A stretch of DNA of 64,000 nt from Cryptomeria japonica (GCF_030272615.1 NC_081407.1:266237574-266301573); one strand, 5' to 3'. Shown: positions 1 through 13,230, counted from the stretch's first letter. Numbers and translations: made by a program. The notes: generated by a model from the letters alone, not told the origin.

Positions 1-1300
1 TTGGTTTTACATTCTATTAAATCAAAGTAAAAAATAAATTCCTGATATGAAACAAAAAGCCTTTTGATACTTCAAAAGCTCAGAGACCAAAAACTATGGA
101 CTTCCGGACGGGCAGGGTTGCGTCGACACAGCCTTACATGCGGTCGTTCTTGTTTCGTCCCATGCCTCAGATGCTGTGAAGAGGACGTTCCCCATTTTTC
201 ATGACTTTTTTGGTTACTTTATTCTATCTGCAAAAACAAATGATCGTCGGTAGGGGATGGGAAATCTGTGAGAAGGCAAAATAACGGCAGGAAAGTAGGG
301 AAAATAAAGGCGCATAAAACTGCGGAAAAAGAAGAACAGTAGTGAACGGTAATGATTTCATTTTTACTTTGTAAAATCTGACCCAAGCTTCGGCTTTCCA
401 TGTAAGTGTATACCAGAAGCCTATTTTACCGGTGTGCTGAAACTTGCGTCATTTCGCAGTGCCACTTTGTCGGTGCGAAAGGGAAAAAACCGCGGACAAA
501 ATGGTTTCCGGTGTGAATAGCGGAAAACAACCCAAAAATAACAGCAGTTTAATGACGTGAGACAATTTTCCGTTGGCGGAGTGCCCCCAAAGAGGATAGC
601 CTGTCGGCTAATTACTGAAATTTGCACTTTTTGGTTTCTTCACAATCTGTAACAAGTCAGAATTATATTGCAATTAGATATATTGGCCTCCTTGAGCACC
701 CCATATACCATATAGATATAAGTAATACAACATGTAGTTGACACTATTGACTCATAACAACCTTGGGATTATATGATTATCTAAAAATAGATACATTCCT
801 TTGCATCTCACAAAATAGGGTCTGCCTCTCTTTGAAAACTTATGGTTTGTAATTTGAGTTATTAAGAAATAGTAAAAAATTTGCATATTACAAATTAGTT
901 AGTATTTTCTAATAAAAAATCATGTTGTATACATATATGTTGAGCTTTTTAATATATAGTATTTACAAGTGACTATGATCCCTACCAAAAATACTCAATT
1001 CTATCATCACTTCCAACAAACTTAATATATATAGAGCTAAGAGAGATCCAAGAAATAATCAAAGTAAAGTATACTCATCCATGTCATCTATTTTGTATGA
1101 AACCAAAGTATGAATTCTATGTATTTGCAAAAGGAAATAGTGAAATCACTTAAATTAATTCAAGCAATCGGTACAAAATTAAATTGTATAGAATGCATTT
1201 TGTACAAAAGGTGCTTGTATCACATGCATTGAGTTTTGTCCTCCCAAAACTCTAAGCAATAGATTGAATCACTCCCATGCATTTCTCTTTATATGGAGTT
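1..1300. other. Unassigned sequence
   Basis: No gene or mobile element is recognised here. Roughly 90-620 is less AT-rich than the rest and may be single-copy DNA. Short minus-strand open frames (219-401, 421-627) have no recognisable domain, and their extent is no better than chance. 660-1300 is AT-rich spacer. Confidence 0.4.
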
Positions 1301-2093
1301 GGGCACTCTATATAGGGATCTTAGAAAAAATCTATTGAAGACTAAGGTGCACAACCTTAGGGCAAGATATAATGGACTTGCAAATACTAAAGATAGCTTC
1401 TTCTGGGAAAGATACAATAGATTGAATACAATTAATCAAAATAGTTGAACTTTGGAGAAACACATCCTTTGAAATGTTGATTATAGTTCACTATCATTAC
1501 ACACTTGAAACTGACTTCATTGCTACTCAATTGCACTTGCGAACCTTCACACTCACAAGATACAACATACACAACTTCACATCTCACATAACAACAAAAC
1601 AACTGATGGTGGAGGAATACAACGCATTCTTGCATACTATCACATTGTCCCTGTACAAGTCAATGCTTAGACCATCACAACTTCAACTATAGATCAAATG
1701 AGAACATAAAAACTAAGATGTGTCAAGCATTTACATCCACCGACATCATATTACAATTGCAAGCAATGATGAAGCAATGCACCACAATGTGGACCATAAT
1801 ACTATACATAGTCTGATAGACTGTTCATCAAAACAATCACCTTTAGCCATCTTCAATTGTGGACCACAAAATACACCTCCAAATTTATAGAAAATTCATA
1901 AGACAATTAGAAATACCGTAGGAATCAATCTCCCACATCTGCATGAACTCATAACCAATCCTCTGATACTGTAATACTATCCTTGATAATACAATACTTT
2001 AGAACACAACTACTCAACCTTTTCGACCAAATTTACCATCAATGACAACGCGTTTGACATCAATGACAATACAAACTCATATTTGCAATAATA
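1300..2093 (-). repeat. Probable decayed copia-like 3' LTR
   Basis: The right end of this stretch, just before an ATCTCCCTTTG tract at about 2095, matches the arrangement at the end of the copia element at 60.7-64 kb: a run containing CATCAATGACAAC, then a C-rich tract, then CATTGATGG. On the minus strand this reads as a purine tract followed by an LTR. The left edge is a guess. No second LTR copy is visible, so the call rests on the similarity at one end. Confidence 0.4.
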
Positions 2094-2192
2094 TCTCCCT
2101 TTGTCATTGATGGAAACACTTGTGTCAACTCCATACTATTATCATACCAATCCTCAATAAATCCCCTCCCCCTTTAACATCAAGGACAAAGG
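2094..2192 (-). other. Two polypurine tracts (minus strand) at the 3' end of the left element
   Basis: Two C-rich tracts (about 2095-2104 and 2165-2177, CCCCTCCCCCTTTAAC) read as polypurine tracts on the minus strand. Each lies next to a CATTGATGG-like or CATCAAGGAC-like run. The copia element at the right edge of the window has the same pair at 62104-62117 and about 62280-62292, so these two 3' ends are related. Confidence 0.4.
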
Positions 2193-2399
2193 GCATCTTC
2201 ATAGCATAATCTCAATGATTGCATACAACTCCCCCTTAGGGTATGAAAAAAATTGAAAACCGAAAGTGTATTTCACCAGCCTTCTACTCATTAGCATATG
2301 CATGTTAAAGAACAAAAATTGTCTTACTAGCAAAACTAAGGATTTTGCATAGCTAGGGGAATAATGCCCTTGTGAACAGACTTGAGATGAGACCAAGTG

Positions 2400-5300
2400 G
2401 TCTTCCAATAATTCTTTGTAGAGGTCAAAATGTTGTGCTAACTCTCCATCTTCAAAAGAAGATCCTCTACCTCAATGCAACTACCTAAAACCTTCACTGA
2501 CTAATCCAACTTTTAAGAGTTTGCAAAAAGTCTCACCATGGTGGTGTACTACAAATCTACAACATCTTTCATATTACCAAATTGTGCTTTAATCTTCTCC
2601 TTCTAATCAATTAGTAGTTTTAATTACATATACAAATCCTTTATTTGCAGTCTACCATTACCATTTATATCCTTCTTCAAATCTACAATATAAGACAACT
2701 GTTCAATCGGTGCTTCCAAAGTGTATTTTTGTCCTTGAATATCTTTAGTACATATAGGCTATTGATGGAAGAATTAATATGCTACCACTACATCTTTACA
2801 CTCTTATAAAAAATTCATATTCCTTCGTACAACCAAATACATTCAATTGCACATTTATTCACTAATTATTCTAATCTCTTTGGTTTTCTTTTCAACATTT
2901 TCAAAATTGTTGCCTCCAAGTAAGAAGCATAATCCTTCAAGCCATTATGCAACACCAATATTTGCTCCTCATTACTCAAATTCTCATCTAACACAACCTT
3001 TGGAAGTTTTGCACTATAATATTTTTCAATTATGTGCTCTAAATTTCTTATTTGATGTACTTCTTCTGTGTAGAGTGGTGAAGTATATTGAACCCAAATG
3101 TAACATGTGCATAGGGAACAATTGGTTAAGGTCCATCTAACCTTGTGTCATAAGTACCTTCATAAGTACCTAAAGTACCTCAGAGGTAACAAATAGTTCA
3201 AATTATGATTGCAACTTCAATAATTTTGATGCAGAGTCTCCAAAGGGCCTAAATGATTCTCCAACAAACATAGTACTCATTTCTTCCTTTGTCTACTTCT
3301 CTAGTTCTTTCTCTTTCTACGCAACCTTCTGCACCTTTTCTTGTGTATTCTTCAAAATCTCATGCAATTATTTTCATATTCTTATCAGTATACATGTTAT
3401 CACTCTAAATTGGTTTTTGGATCTCCACAATCACCTATTCATTCATCATCTCTCTTCTTCAAAATAGTTGTACTACTGCCAACTCCGAGTGTACTCTCTT
3501 CTAGACCATTTTGTTTATTTTCCTTATCTGTAGGACAAGACAAAATATTTTGTATCTCTTCCATAGCCTCAACTGTTATATCCTTAGTCTACTTGACTAT
3601 CCTTTGATAGATATGGACCACCTCCCATTATAATATTTACTCTTTCCTTCATTCTAAACCTTGTATTGAGAGCCTACACAATCTTGGCTCTATCTTCCTT
3701 GGACAAAGGAATGCACACCATATCTAAAGCTCTTGTCCTCATAGTAGATCCTTTATCAATGCATCTTTTCTTCTTTTTGTTAAGGCTTCTAACAAGTCCA
3801 CAAGTAACTTATTCACAATATCATTCACATTCTTATAGAAAATAATCAGATACGAGATAATGATTTTTTCTATCTTCTCTTTTTCAATCAAAGAGGCATC
3901 CTTATATAACTCTATAGATGCCTCCAAGGACTCATGATGACAAATAGCATTTACTAGACTTTCAAAATCAAGTGGTTGATAATCAACCATTGGGAAATCG
4001 ATCTTCTTCTTCTTTCCCTCTACCTTCTCTAATTCTTTCTTCTTCACTTCCTCTTCTTTGTAGGAGTCTCCATAGGAGAGACCAAATTTATCTCTCTAAC
4101 TAATAGGCACAATGTCCTCATCTTCTTCAATGACCTCTTTCTTAATTGTTGTCCTTGAAAACCTCTTTCTAATCACAAATTTATCTTTCTGAACTTCCTC
4201 ATCCATGTACTTATTTTTATTGACTTTCTCAACATCAAACTCTGGAGCAACATTCTCCCATGTTGCCTTTTGTTTAGGTCTCGGTCCTTTCCTTTTACTT
4301 AATACTTCCCTCACCGAGGTTCTAGAGGAACTAATCTTTACCATAAGAGAGGAAGAAAATGACCTAGTTCTCCTCTATGTTTTCTTTCCAAAGGCTTCTT
4401 CTACAATGGTAATATTTATCTTCTTATACAAGTTCTCCATCCACTTTGCATGTCTAGTCTCAACCTTCTTGTAGATCATATTATTCAATAATTCAACTAC
4501 AATCCCAAATATTTCAATACTTTGATCCACTAGCAATTGCAACAAGGTCTCTATATTATTCTCCACATACTCCTCTGATATCTTATAGGGAAACTCGGGT
4601 AGCTAGGCAATCCTTGGCTTTATTGCCTCAATGTAAAAATGGACCTTATTGACCAAAAAAGTGATCTCATTCCTATACTTCTAAACCAAACTGGTAGGAA
4701 CCCTTTCTCTTTCATGCATCTTGTCTTGTAAATTCTTAATCCAATTGAAATATGTAATATTATATGCTTATGTATCATTATTAAAAATCCTAATATGATG
4801 TTTTATTTGCACCACTATATGAGTGATCTTTTTCCACACCTTACTTTTATTACCCAATGGCTCACTCATGAATATAAATGTTAGACATATGATCAAGAAC
4901 CCACACCTGAACAAATACTTGATCTTCTTCATCCTTTCTAGATTATCCAAAAATTATAGGTATTAGAAGTTCACACAAATCAGACTTCTCTCCTTAAACT
5001 ACCATCTAATAGGTAGAGTGTATAGCGATGGTGATCATGGAACCCTCACATTTATAATAGTAGATATTGTATGCCAAATCCTTGGTAACAAAGTCTACAC
5101 TCCGATCAATGATGTCCTCAATAGTCATAGCTCTTCATCTGACTTAGCACTAGTAAGCTCAGACATATTTCATTCTTTACAAACTTCAAAACTAAAAGTG
5201 TGCTACAGATGCACAACCTTGTCGAACACCTAATGGTATCCTTCGTGATCTTGTGTGAGCAATCTAGAAACATCATATTTCCATGAATTCAATTCAAGAT

Positions 5301-5630
5301 GATCTAAGTCCATGCATGCTAATAGCTACAGTTAGGGAACTTCTTCAAAATATTTAACGCTTGGTCTAGAATATGCTTGTATTGTTGTCAGAGTGACGTT
5401 AGGTCATCTTCCACAAGCGACTTCCACAAATCATTAAACTTTACATAACTAACCTCTCTTAGGGGTGCAAGAATATAAGCCCTAAAATCATCCGTGTACA
5501 CAACGTCCAACGGCACCCTCGACAAAGCTCCTTCCTTATCTCTCTTTGTCACCACAAAAGGATAGGGTTTTAATTGCAATCGTGGCTTCAAAGACATATC
5601 AACAATAATTTGTGTGGCCATCTTGATCAA
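2400..5630 (-). pseudogene. Decayed ORF for a long unrecognised coiled-coil-like protein of a non-autonomous retroelement
   Basis: Minus-strand coding remnant of about 1,000 codons. Segments at 5630-5388, 4950-4768, 4566-4375, 4344-4096 and 4047-3739 are open. The last four share one frame and are separated only by stop codons. Further segments around 3070-2860 (about 65 codons without a stop) and 2734-2420 continue in other frames. The text is rich in Lys, Glu, Leu, Ile and Gln, with stretches such as EKIEKIIISYL and LLEALTKRRKDAL that look helical. Six stops within 2734-2420 are all TAA or TAG, as expected if CAA or CAG glutamine codons mutated. No RT, integrase or protease motif is seen. 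The position upstream (minus sense) of a copia-type 3' end suggests a non-autonomous LTR element carrying its own protein. The function is unknown to me. Confidence 0.5.
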
Positions 5631-5639
5631 ACAGACTCA

Positions 5640-6855
5640 ACTAAAAACAAAAAAATTGCAAAATACCTTGAAAGACACTATTGCTAGGGTTAGTAACAAA
5701 AACCTCTTTCTCACACAATAGCACTCAAATTTGCAAGATCACAAGTGATCAAAATGAATTCAAAATATCAATTTATCCATTGTCTCCACCAAAATGTATT
5801 TAACCATTACATATAAAAAGTTGATACTCTATTACACCAATGATCACAAATATCTCTGCAAATTACTATACAAACATCTGAAATGTTTTGGAAATGCCAT
5901 CCTAATATATGTCATGTTGAAACCAATCTCACATCCACACAATAAGGGGGTCCTTATGATCTTCAAAGAGTTGTCCCCCTCAAATAATGCATATTATATA
6001 ATTTCTAAAGGAAGTATTTTCACCTCTAGTAGGTACATATCCATCCACTATCTTACCATCCACATTCTCATCAAATTTCTTCACCCATGTCTATTACATC
6101 TTCTCCCTTATGTTATTAGTGTCAACCTTCTTTTTCGGAGCAAAGGTCTTCTCACTCTTTCCTCTGCAAAATATAATAGTGTGTCCTAAAGTTTTGCAAT
6201 TATTGTTGTCGTTTCTTTTTTGTGTTTTATATGCAAGAATGAATCATCATTGTAGGGCAAGGTTCTTATTTGGTTAAGTTCCCTATTGTCTAATGTTTTC
6301 TTTGGTGGAAAACACTTTAACATTTTATAAAATAAACACTAAGTGAAATGTGCTAAGCCCACTCCTCACATTCCCCCCCCCCCCCAAAAAAAAAAAAAAA
6401 AATCTCTATGCTCTTACAAATCACGAGCTCCACCAAAGAGGAAAAATTGAAAAAAAAAAAATCTCTATGCTCTTACAAATCAAGAGCTGACCTGTGACAG
6501 AGATAAAATTTTCAGCCCCAGAAAGTTGTTTGATAGAGTTTGCGAACACCTAAAACCTATTTGATGACGTGACATAACTTTTCGATCAAAAAAACTTGCA
6601 CTATGTATCCTAATGGCTAATAATTTCAAATTTAAGATATATATGTTGAAGAAGAAAAATCTTATATAAACCATATTAAAATTATGTTACAAATTGCTTG
6701 ATTTTTAAAAATAATATTTAAAATTCTAAATTTTTCAAATAACTTTTACAAATGTGTATTCAATAGTATAAGGTTATTTTCTTAGTAATTTTTTGTTTTA
6801 GAAGAAAGTATCTATTAGTTGAACATTTAATAGTATTTGTGGATTTAATGTCATT
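5640..6855. other. Unassigned AT-rich spacer
   Basis: No gene is recognised. The plus-strand open frame 5794-6189 has no recognisable motif and lies in low-complexity AT-rich DNA. If 2.4-5.6 kb is an LTR element, its 5' LTR and primer site should be here. I looked for a tRNA-Met or tRNA-Trp primer complement and did not find one. Confidence 0.4.
6373..6487. repeat. Homopolymer C/A junction and local duplication
   Basis: A run of 13 C followed by 17 A (6373-6402) is joined to TCTCTATGCTCTTACAAATC. The same 20-mer, again preceded by an A run, recurs about 60 bp later (6462-6481). This is a short tandem duplication, probably made by slippage or unequal pairing at the A tracts. Confidence 0.8.
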
Positions 6856-7080
<225 letters not shown>

Positions 7081-8494
7081 TGATGCCCTCCTAAATGGCA
7101 CAAGGTTAGTCTATGATCAAACAACACAAAACACACAAAACATTAGTGTTAGTCAATCAAAAACTAATCTACAAAAGGCATACCAAGAGAGACACTAAAA
7201 ACATGCTAATGTATCTAACTAAAGAAGTAAAGATAATGAGATATCTCCAACTATCTCTTAGCATGATATTAGCTCCTTTCTCCCTTGTTCCTCTCCTCTC
7301 CAAGTTCCAAAATAGTGTAGCTCTCAGCAGCTTTTTGCACTATGGATGCTTATGGAGGATTGAGATTGTAGTATAGCTCCAAATATGAAATGAAAAGCTA
7401 ATACTAATGCTAAAATGATTGATTTTACCAAAAAGACAAGATTTTAATTATTCTATGCTAAATGCTCTCTAAAATGTCTATAGCTTAGATGCATACAAGT
7501 TTTCAGGATCTGGATTATGAAGAAATGGGCTCTATTTATAGGAAAAATGGAGCAATGGATGGCCAAGATTGAAAGTTGGGGATCCATGTGCACAATTTGC
7601 ACCAATGAAATGGTGACAAATGTCAACATAGGGTTGGGTTGAAAGAAGAGGTTGGAGGCATTAAAGGCCTGAGAAGACCTCATGGTTATCTAAAGGCTAA
7701 GGGTCAAGCCTAAATTAGGATTACCTACTGGATTAGGAGTTAATTCAAGGATAAACCTTTGTGCAAATGATTAAGAGATAATCATGGTCAAAGCATTAAA
7801 GGCTTGATGAGACCCTTGGGTTGGGTAGAGGTTGAGTCAAAACAAATGTTTTAACCATGTGGGAGGGTTGAATTAACCATTCATGGTTATTGGAGACTTT
7901 GGGGGATTAAGTGGTTGAAAGTTGGAAGCCTTTAATGGCTATCAAAGACTTTGAGGAATTAAGTGGTTGAAGGTTGAAAGCCTTTAATGGTTATCAAAGA
8001 CTTTTAGACTTTGAGAAGTGACTCCATTTTGCTTAGGAATGTGACAATAATTAGGGGATGGATTAGGCTAATTAGGAAGGGGTTAGAAGAATCTAGAAGG
8101 GGATTAGATTTTTGCAAGTGGATTTGGTGGGTGAGGGAAAATAGGATTTTATTTAAAATAAAAATTCATTTATTTCAATAAATGTGTGCAAGTTGCATTT
8201 GTAGGAAAATGCAAGTGGGGTGGGGATAATGATTTAAATAAATGTTTTATTTAATTTATTTAAAAGAGGAAAAGGGGATTTTAATTAAATATATAGATTT
8301 TATTTATTTAATTGATTGGAATTGGATTTAATGAATTAATTAAAATAAATTGAATAATTTATTTAATTAATAGAAGAATGTTTGGGGATGAATTAATTAA
8401 ATCTTAATTTAATTAATTGATGGCTAGTGGATTTTTAATCAAAATAAATACGAAATATTCATTTTATTAAAATGGACAGATTTGTGTGACTACA
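7081..8494 (-). repeat. 3' LTR of element A (1414 bp)
   Basis: Starts TGATGCCCTCC and ends GTGACTACA on the plus strand. It matches 20968-22407 almost base for base, but lacks 26 bp present in the other copy near 7573. A TATA-like CTATTTATA (minus sense TATAAATAG) is at 7532-7540. The interior has two copies of an approximately 47-bp unit (AATTAAGTGGTTGAA...CCTTTAATGG, about 7907-8005). The 8220-8470 part is a run of TTAATTAAATAAAT-like palindromic AT motifs. Confidence 0.95.
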
Positions 8495-8512
8495 TTTGCC
8501 CCTCTTTGAGAC
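8495..8512 (-). other. Polypurine tract of element A
   Basis: Plus strand TTTGCCCCTCTTTGAGAC reads on the minus strand as GTCTCAAAGAGGGGCAAA, ending exactly at the LTR start TGTAGTCACA. It is the expected plus-strand primer. Element B has the same tract at 36185-36202. Confidence 0.88.
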
Positions 8513-10593
8513 GGTGCGGTTTATCGCGTCGTTTCAAAGAAAGAAAAATAGGTGTGAAGAAATGCCCCATAAAATGTAAATTTAATGGGTGGTATGCCCC
8601 CTCGAGAGATGGGCCAAATTTTTTTGAAAAATCGGGCGATCTCTCGAAAAAGAATGAAAAGTGGAGGGGAGGTAGAATAGAAGAAATTAGAACTAATGAT
8701 GAAAGAATGGAAAAAAATGGAGTGAATATGAAGAAACAACAAGCCAGTGGGTACCCTGAGGTCATGCAAGAGATACATAGTAGATGTAGTGTGGGGTTTG
8801 GATTGATGCTATACAATTGATCAAAATTGGTTGGACAATCTGGTGCAATCGGTTTAATTACCCCAGTCAAGTCAAAGCGTGACAGTTGATGTCAGTTGGT
8901 CGCTTGGACATGATAAAGTCTGAGTAAGTGAATCAAAGTGACCTGATGGTGACTTAGACAATTGATGTAATTGCCTGATGAAGTCAAGGTATATGAAGCA
9001 AAATACTCGTTGAGACGTAGATAATTGATGTAATTGTCTATTGGATTGTGTTTGATTGGTTGATCAATTGATATGTATGTGCATGTGATGGATGGTTGTG
9101 GGGAATCATGGCAGCCCCGTTGAGACTAGGTCATTATGATAAATGCCTGTTGTAGTCTAGGTTTGCCATAATCGATTACCTGTTGAGACCCGAAGATACT
9201 TGATCAGAGTATCTGTTGATAGTCTAGGTGTGTGGGAGTCGATGTATCTGTGTAGACAGAGTAACTGGCTTAATTTTGTGGATGAGTGAGGATGGGAAGC
9301 GATGAAGGGATAGGGAGGGTGAGGGGGGATTCGATGTTAGATAGAAGATATGGAGGACTAGGACCGAGTCCTATGGAAGAAGATGAGTAAAAATAGAGTA
9401 TGCATTATTATGACTATGTATGCATGATATGCATCTATTATGAATGTATGGATGGATGGAATGCAACGGAATGCAATATATACAAAGGAGATGGAATGAC
9501 AATCCATAGTGCTTTATTTTTCATCATTGAGCTTTAAAATGTTGTAAGAAAATACAAGCAACTTGACATAAAGATTCAAGATGACCAGAGTATTTCTTAC
9601 ATGGATTTTGATATAGCAAGTTAATACAAGCAACTTGATATAATGGATCAAGTTGACTAGAGTATTGCTTGCGGAACAGACAAGGATTATCTCCTTTCAT
9701 GCATGACTTGGATCGTCCTCCTTGATCTTAGGTTGATCATATCCTGAGACAAGTGCATACCATAATAAGAGATAAAACCTTTATCCAGTTTGGTTGAGGT
9801 AGGAGGAACCAAAGAAAGAGCATTGTACCTACAAAAAAATAGTATATACATAAAGAATAAAGAATATGGATCCTTGGTAATGGTTCATGCTCATATGGTC
9901 GAGGTATACGCTATAGTCAACAAGCCGTAGTGATCTATGACTGCATTTTGCATAAGATCACGTAGCTTAGTGAACTTCCCACGTAGACACCATTAGTACA
10001 TGCCCCAGAACTTCATCAGAAATAATGCGCAAACAATACAAAACAATGCTGAAAGATGCCGATACAGATAAACAAACGATTGTACTCACAAATCAACCAA
10101 GTATTTGATAGCCTATCAGAATTTTCTTGTCAAAGAAAATGTCATCTTGTCTTTGTTTTGGTAAGGAAGGATGCATCCTTGTTGAAGACAGTTTTGAGTG
10201 TTGATGTTGATTGTGTGGTTTGATTTGATAAATGGTCATCGTGTGAGTATTTTGTCAATGTTTGTTTTGCATCTATGTGAATGAGTATGTACAATGTGTT
10301 GCCATGTTTTTGTGGGATTTTCGGTGGTTTTTCGATTTTTTTGGATTTTGTGGAATGATTTTGAATGTTTGTTTGGATTTTTGTGAGACATTTTTGAATG
10401 TTTTTGGATTTTGCGATGATTGTCTGAATGAAGAGCGTAATGACACATAAGACAATGTAGAATCCACTTCCATCACTAGGATAAGGGTATTGCCCCCAAT
10501 TTGTAGACCTGACTATGAAAAGGTGGGATGCTAGACACATAGAGTACTTTCTTAATTGCAGATCAAATATCAAGCCATGGTTGGGATGGATGA

Positions 10594-10809
10594 ATGTGTG
10601 TGTGCATGAATGTGATCGCAACGAGCCGGAAAGATACTGGAGCCATTGCCTTTACGAGTGGCGCATGTTTGCCAAGTTTTCACCATCGCACTTACCCAAG
10701 GTGCCACCGGAGTGGTTGTTCACCGTTTGGATGTATGATTTTTCTTGAATTTTTGAATGTTTTTGTATTTTCTTCAGGACATTTTCTGAATGTTTTTGGT
10801 ATTTTCTGA
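10594..10809 (+). CDS. Candidate antisense ORF in the 3' region of element A
   Basis: Seventy-one-codon plus-strand frame, antisense to the element. The segment MNVIATS...HHRTYPRCH.SGCSPFGCMIF is shared with the B frame at 38340-38651. In my eye comparison of about 45 codons, 8 of 15 differences fall at third positions, a weak sign of coding. Antisense ORFs downstream of pol are known in some Tat elements such as maize Grande. DNA similarity alone may explain the match, so this is a candidate only. Confidence 0.25.
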   Translation: MCVCMNVIATSRKDTGAIAFTSGACLPSFHHRTYPRCHRSGCSPFGCMIFLEFLNVFVFSSGHFLNVFGIF

Positions 10810-10839
10810 TATGCAGGGGAGCCTGATGCTCTGTACACC

Positions 10840-11841
10840 TTAGGTATAAAACCGTTTGAGGTGCATGCTATTGATTGGATCTGCAAGTGGTTCTCCTTCT
10901 AAAGTAGCCAACTGATATGCCCCGGACCCAAATACAGCAGTGACAACATATGGGCCCAGCCAGTTTGATTCAAACTTGCCCTGATGTTCTCGGTTTGGTT
11001 GGTTGTGAGGATTTTCTCGAAGAACAAGATCACCTACCTCAAATGTACGAGATCTAACTTGGTGATTGTAGCTTCTGCTCATGCGCTGCTGATAGGCTTT
11101 GAGATGATTGTATGCAGCTTGTCGCTTCTCATCAAGTAACTCCAAGTCCTGAAGACGGGATACTCTGTATGCTTCATCATCGATGAGATTGTGCAATGAA
11201 ACCCATAGTGATGGTATCTCGACCTCAATAGGTAAGATAGCTTCAGCACCATAGACCAATGAGTAGGGAGTTGCGCCTGTAGGGGTCCGAATGCTAGTTC
11301 GATATGCCCATAGCGCTGGATTTAATTGAACATGCCAATCACGATTGGCATCATTGACTGTCTTCTTTAGGATCCTCAGTATGTTTTTATTGGATGCTTC
11401 AGCCTGACCATTGCCTTGTGGGTAATAGGGAGTGGAAAAGCGGTGTTGGATATGAAATTTCTCACAAAGCTCACGGACATCCTGATTTTTGAAAGGAAGA
11501 CCGTTATCTGTGACAATGGACATGGGCACACCATACTGGCAGATGATGTAATTGAGGATGAATGAGGCGATCTGCTTGCTGGTGACTTGGGTAAGTGGAA
11601 CAGCTTCGATCCACTTTGTGAAGTATTCGGTAGCGGTAATGATAAATTTATGGCCATTGGATGAAGATGGATGAATCTTACCCACAAGGTCAAGGCCCCA
11701 TTGACAAAAAGGCCATGGTGTTGTGATTGGTTGCAGTTCCTGTGCTGGTGCATGTATCAGGTCATCGTGAACTTGACATTTCTTGCATTTCTTGACAAAG
11801 TAGTAGGAATCCTTTTCCATAGATGGCCAATAGTATCCAGC
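10840..11841 (-). pseudogene. Integrase domain of element A pol
   Basis: Inserts the DNA copy into the genome. The zinc-binding part straddles the stop: the His pair (HEGICGTH) lies in the frame upstream and the Cys pair (KKCKKCQVH) here. The catalytic Asp-Asp-Glu residues are in QWGLDLVG, IVTDNGLPF and GQAEASNKN. A C-terminal segment (FEVGDLVLREN, LGPYVV, GAYQLATLEGEPL) follows, and no chromodomain is seen. It is in frame with RNase H but cut off by a TGA at 11842-11844. Element B has CGA (Arg) at that codon, so this is a C-to-T change. Apart from that stop the domain looks functional. Confidence 0.92.
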
Positions 11842-13179
11842 TCACATGAGTTTCTTGGCTAGTGATGGACCACTTGAGTGAGTCCCGCAAATTCCTTCAT
11901 GTACCGCTTCCAAAGCCTTTGTTATCTCATCTTGTTCCAGACATCGAAGGAGAGTACCATCAAGACCACATCGGTATAGGGTTTCGGCAATAATGGTATA
12001 TCGAGCAGTTTGGCGAATGAAGGTTTTACGTTGGTTATTTGATTGGTTGGGAGGAAGGGTGTGATCGCGGAGATAGGTGTAGAACTCACCATACCATGGG
12101 GATTCAGAACCGACAAGGCGACATATCATTTCGGATTCGGGGACATCATAAGCGGGGATCCAAAGTCGTTCTACCAAGAACTCGTAGCGTGTTGAATTCT
12201 GCGGAAGATCTAGTAGAGATGCGATAGTAGCCATAGCATCAGCAGCTCGATTCTGATCTCTTGGTATCTGCTCAAAGGTGATAGTAGTAAATGATGTCTT
12301 TAGATTGTCCACCATTTGCTTGTATGGCATGAGTTTATCATCCTTGGTCTGATATTCATCTGTTGCTTGTCGAATGACCAGTTGTGAGTCGCCATATACT
12401 TGTAGGTCTTTTAATTTCCATTGTATGGCTAATCTGAGTCCTGTGATCAAGGCCTCATACTCCACTATGTTGTTTGTGCATGGAAATGTGAGCCTGTAAG
12501 ACTTCAGGATGCTATCACCTTGAGGTGTGATAAACAGAATGCCTGCCCCCGAGCCATGCCTAGTGTATGAACCATCAAAATATAGCTTCCATGGTTGTAC
12601 TTCTGTGATCATAAATAGCTCTTCATCTGGAAAATTGGAAATGAGAGGATGATCACCTATGAGTGGTGCCTCGGCCAACTGATCTGCAATAACCTGTCCT
12701 TTGATAGCCTTACGGTCCACATACTCAATGTCAAATTCACTTAGAATCATCACCCATTTGGCCAAGCGACCTGTCAATGCTGCTTTGCTAAGTAAGTACT
12801 TGAGTGGATCAATCTTTGCGATGAGTTGTACCTTATGCGTCAACAGATAGTGCCGCAATTTAGTGGCTGCCAGGATTACTGCTAGGCAAGCTCGCTCAAT
12901 AGGTGTGTAATTGAGTTCATAGCCAACCAGTGTGCGAGAGATGTAGTATACAGCACACTCTTTGCCTTCTGCATTATGTTGTGCCAGTAGTACACCCAAT
13001 GCTGTACTTGTTGCTGAGATATAAAGTAACAATGGTCTACTTGAATCTGGTGGTATCAGCAATGGTGGATTCATGAGATAGTCTTTAAGTGCCTGAAATG
13101 CTTGTTGGCATTTGTCATCCCACTGAAAGCGGATGTTCTTGTGTAGCAGGTGTGTGAATGGGTGACACTGATCAGCCAA
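11842..13179 (-). pseudogene. RNase H plus archaeal-type RNase H of element A pol
   Basis: Two nuclease domains in one 445-codon frame. The first (about 13160-12680) is the ordinary Ty3 RNase H, with LLYISATSTALGVLLAQ, YYISRTL and ERACLAVILAATKLRHYL. The second (about 12600-12215) is an archaeal-type RNase H, with FDGSYTRHGSGAG, NNIVEYEALITGL, VYGDSQLVIRQ and PRDQNRAADAMA, carrying its acidic residues. This pair followed by integrase defines Tat elements. The end of the frame holds the His part of the integrase zinc domain. It continues the RT frame after a TAG at 13231-13233, where B has CAG, and ends at TGA 11842. Confidence 0.93.
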
Positions 13180-13230
13180 TTGTGCAATGAATCTTCGGAT
13201 GGATTGAAGCCGCCCTTGTAGTGTTCTTAG

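Larger units (their letters stand above)
8495..10839 (-). other. 3' region of element A between integrase and LTR
   Basis: A 2.3 kb stretch downstream of integrase with no recognisable sense-strand gene. Minus-strand frames such as 10142-10621 are low complexity, made of irregular repeats of a GAATGTTTTTGGATTTTG-like motif (10320-10420). The region is well conserved in element B (36185-38650), so it belongs to the element and is not a later insertion. It holds a candidate antisense ORF (10594-10809). Confidence 0.6.

Noticed and set aside
7113-7376. An 87-codon frame found identically at 21000-21263
   Set aside because: Identical only because both are the same place in the two LTRs of element A; it runs antisense to the element and has no motif.
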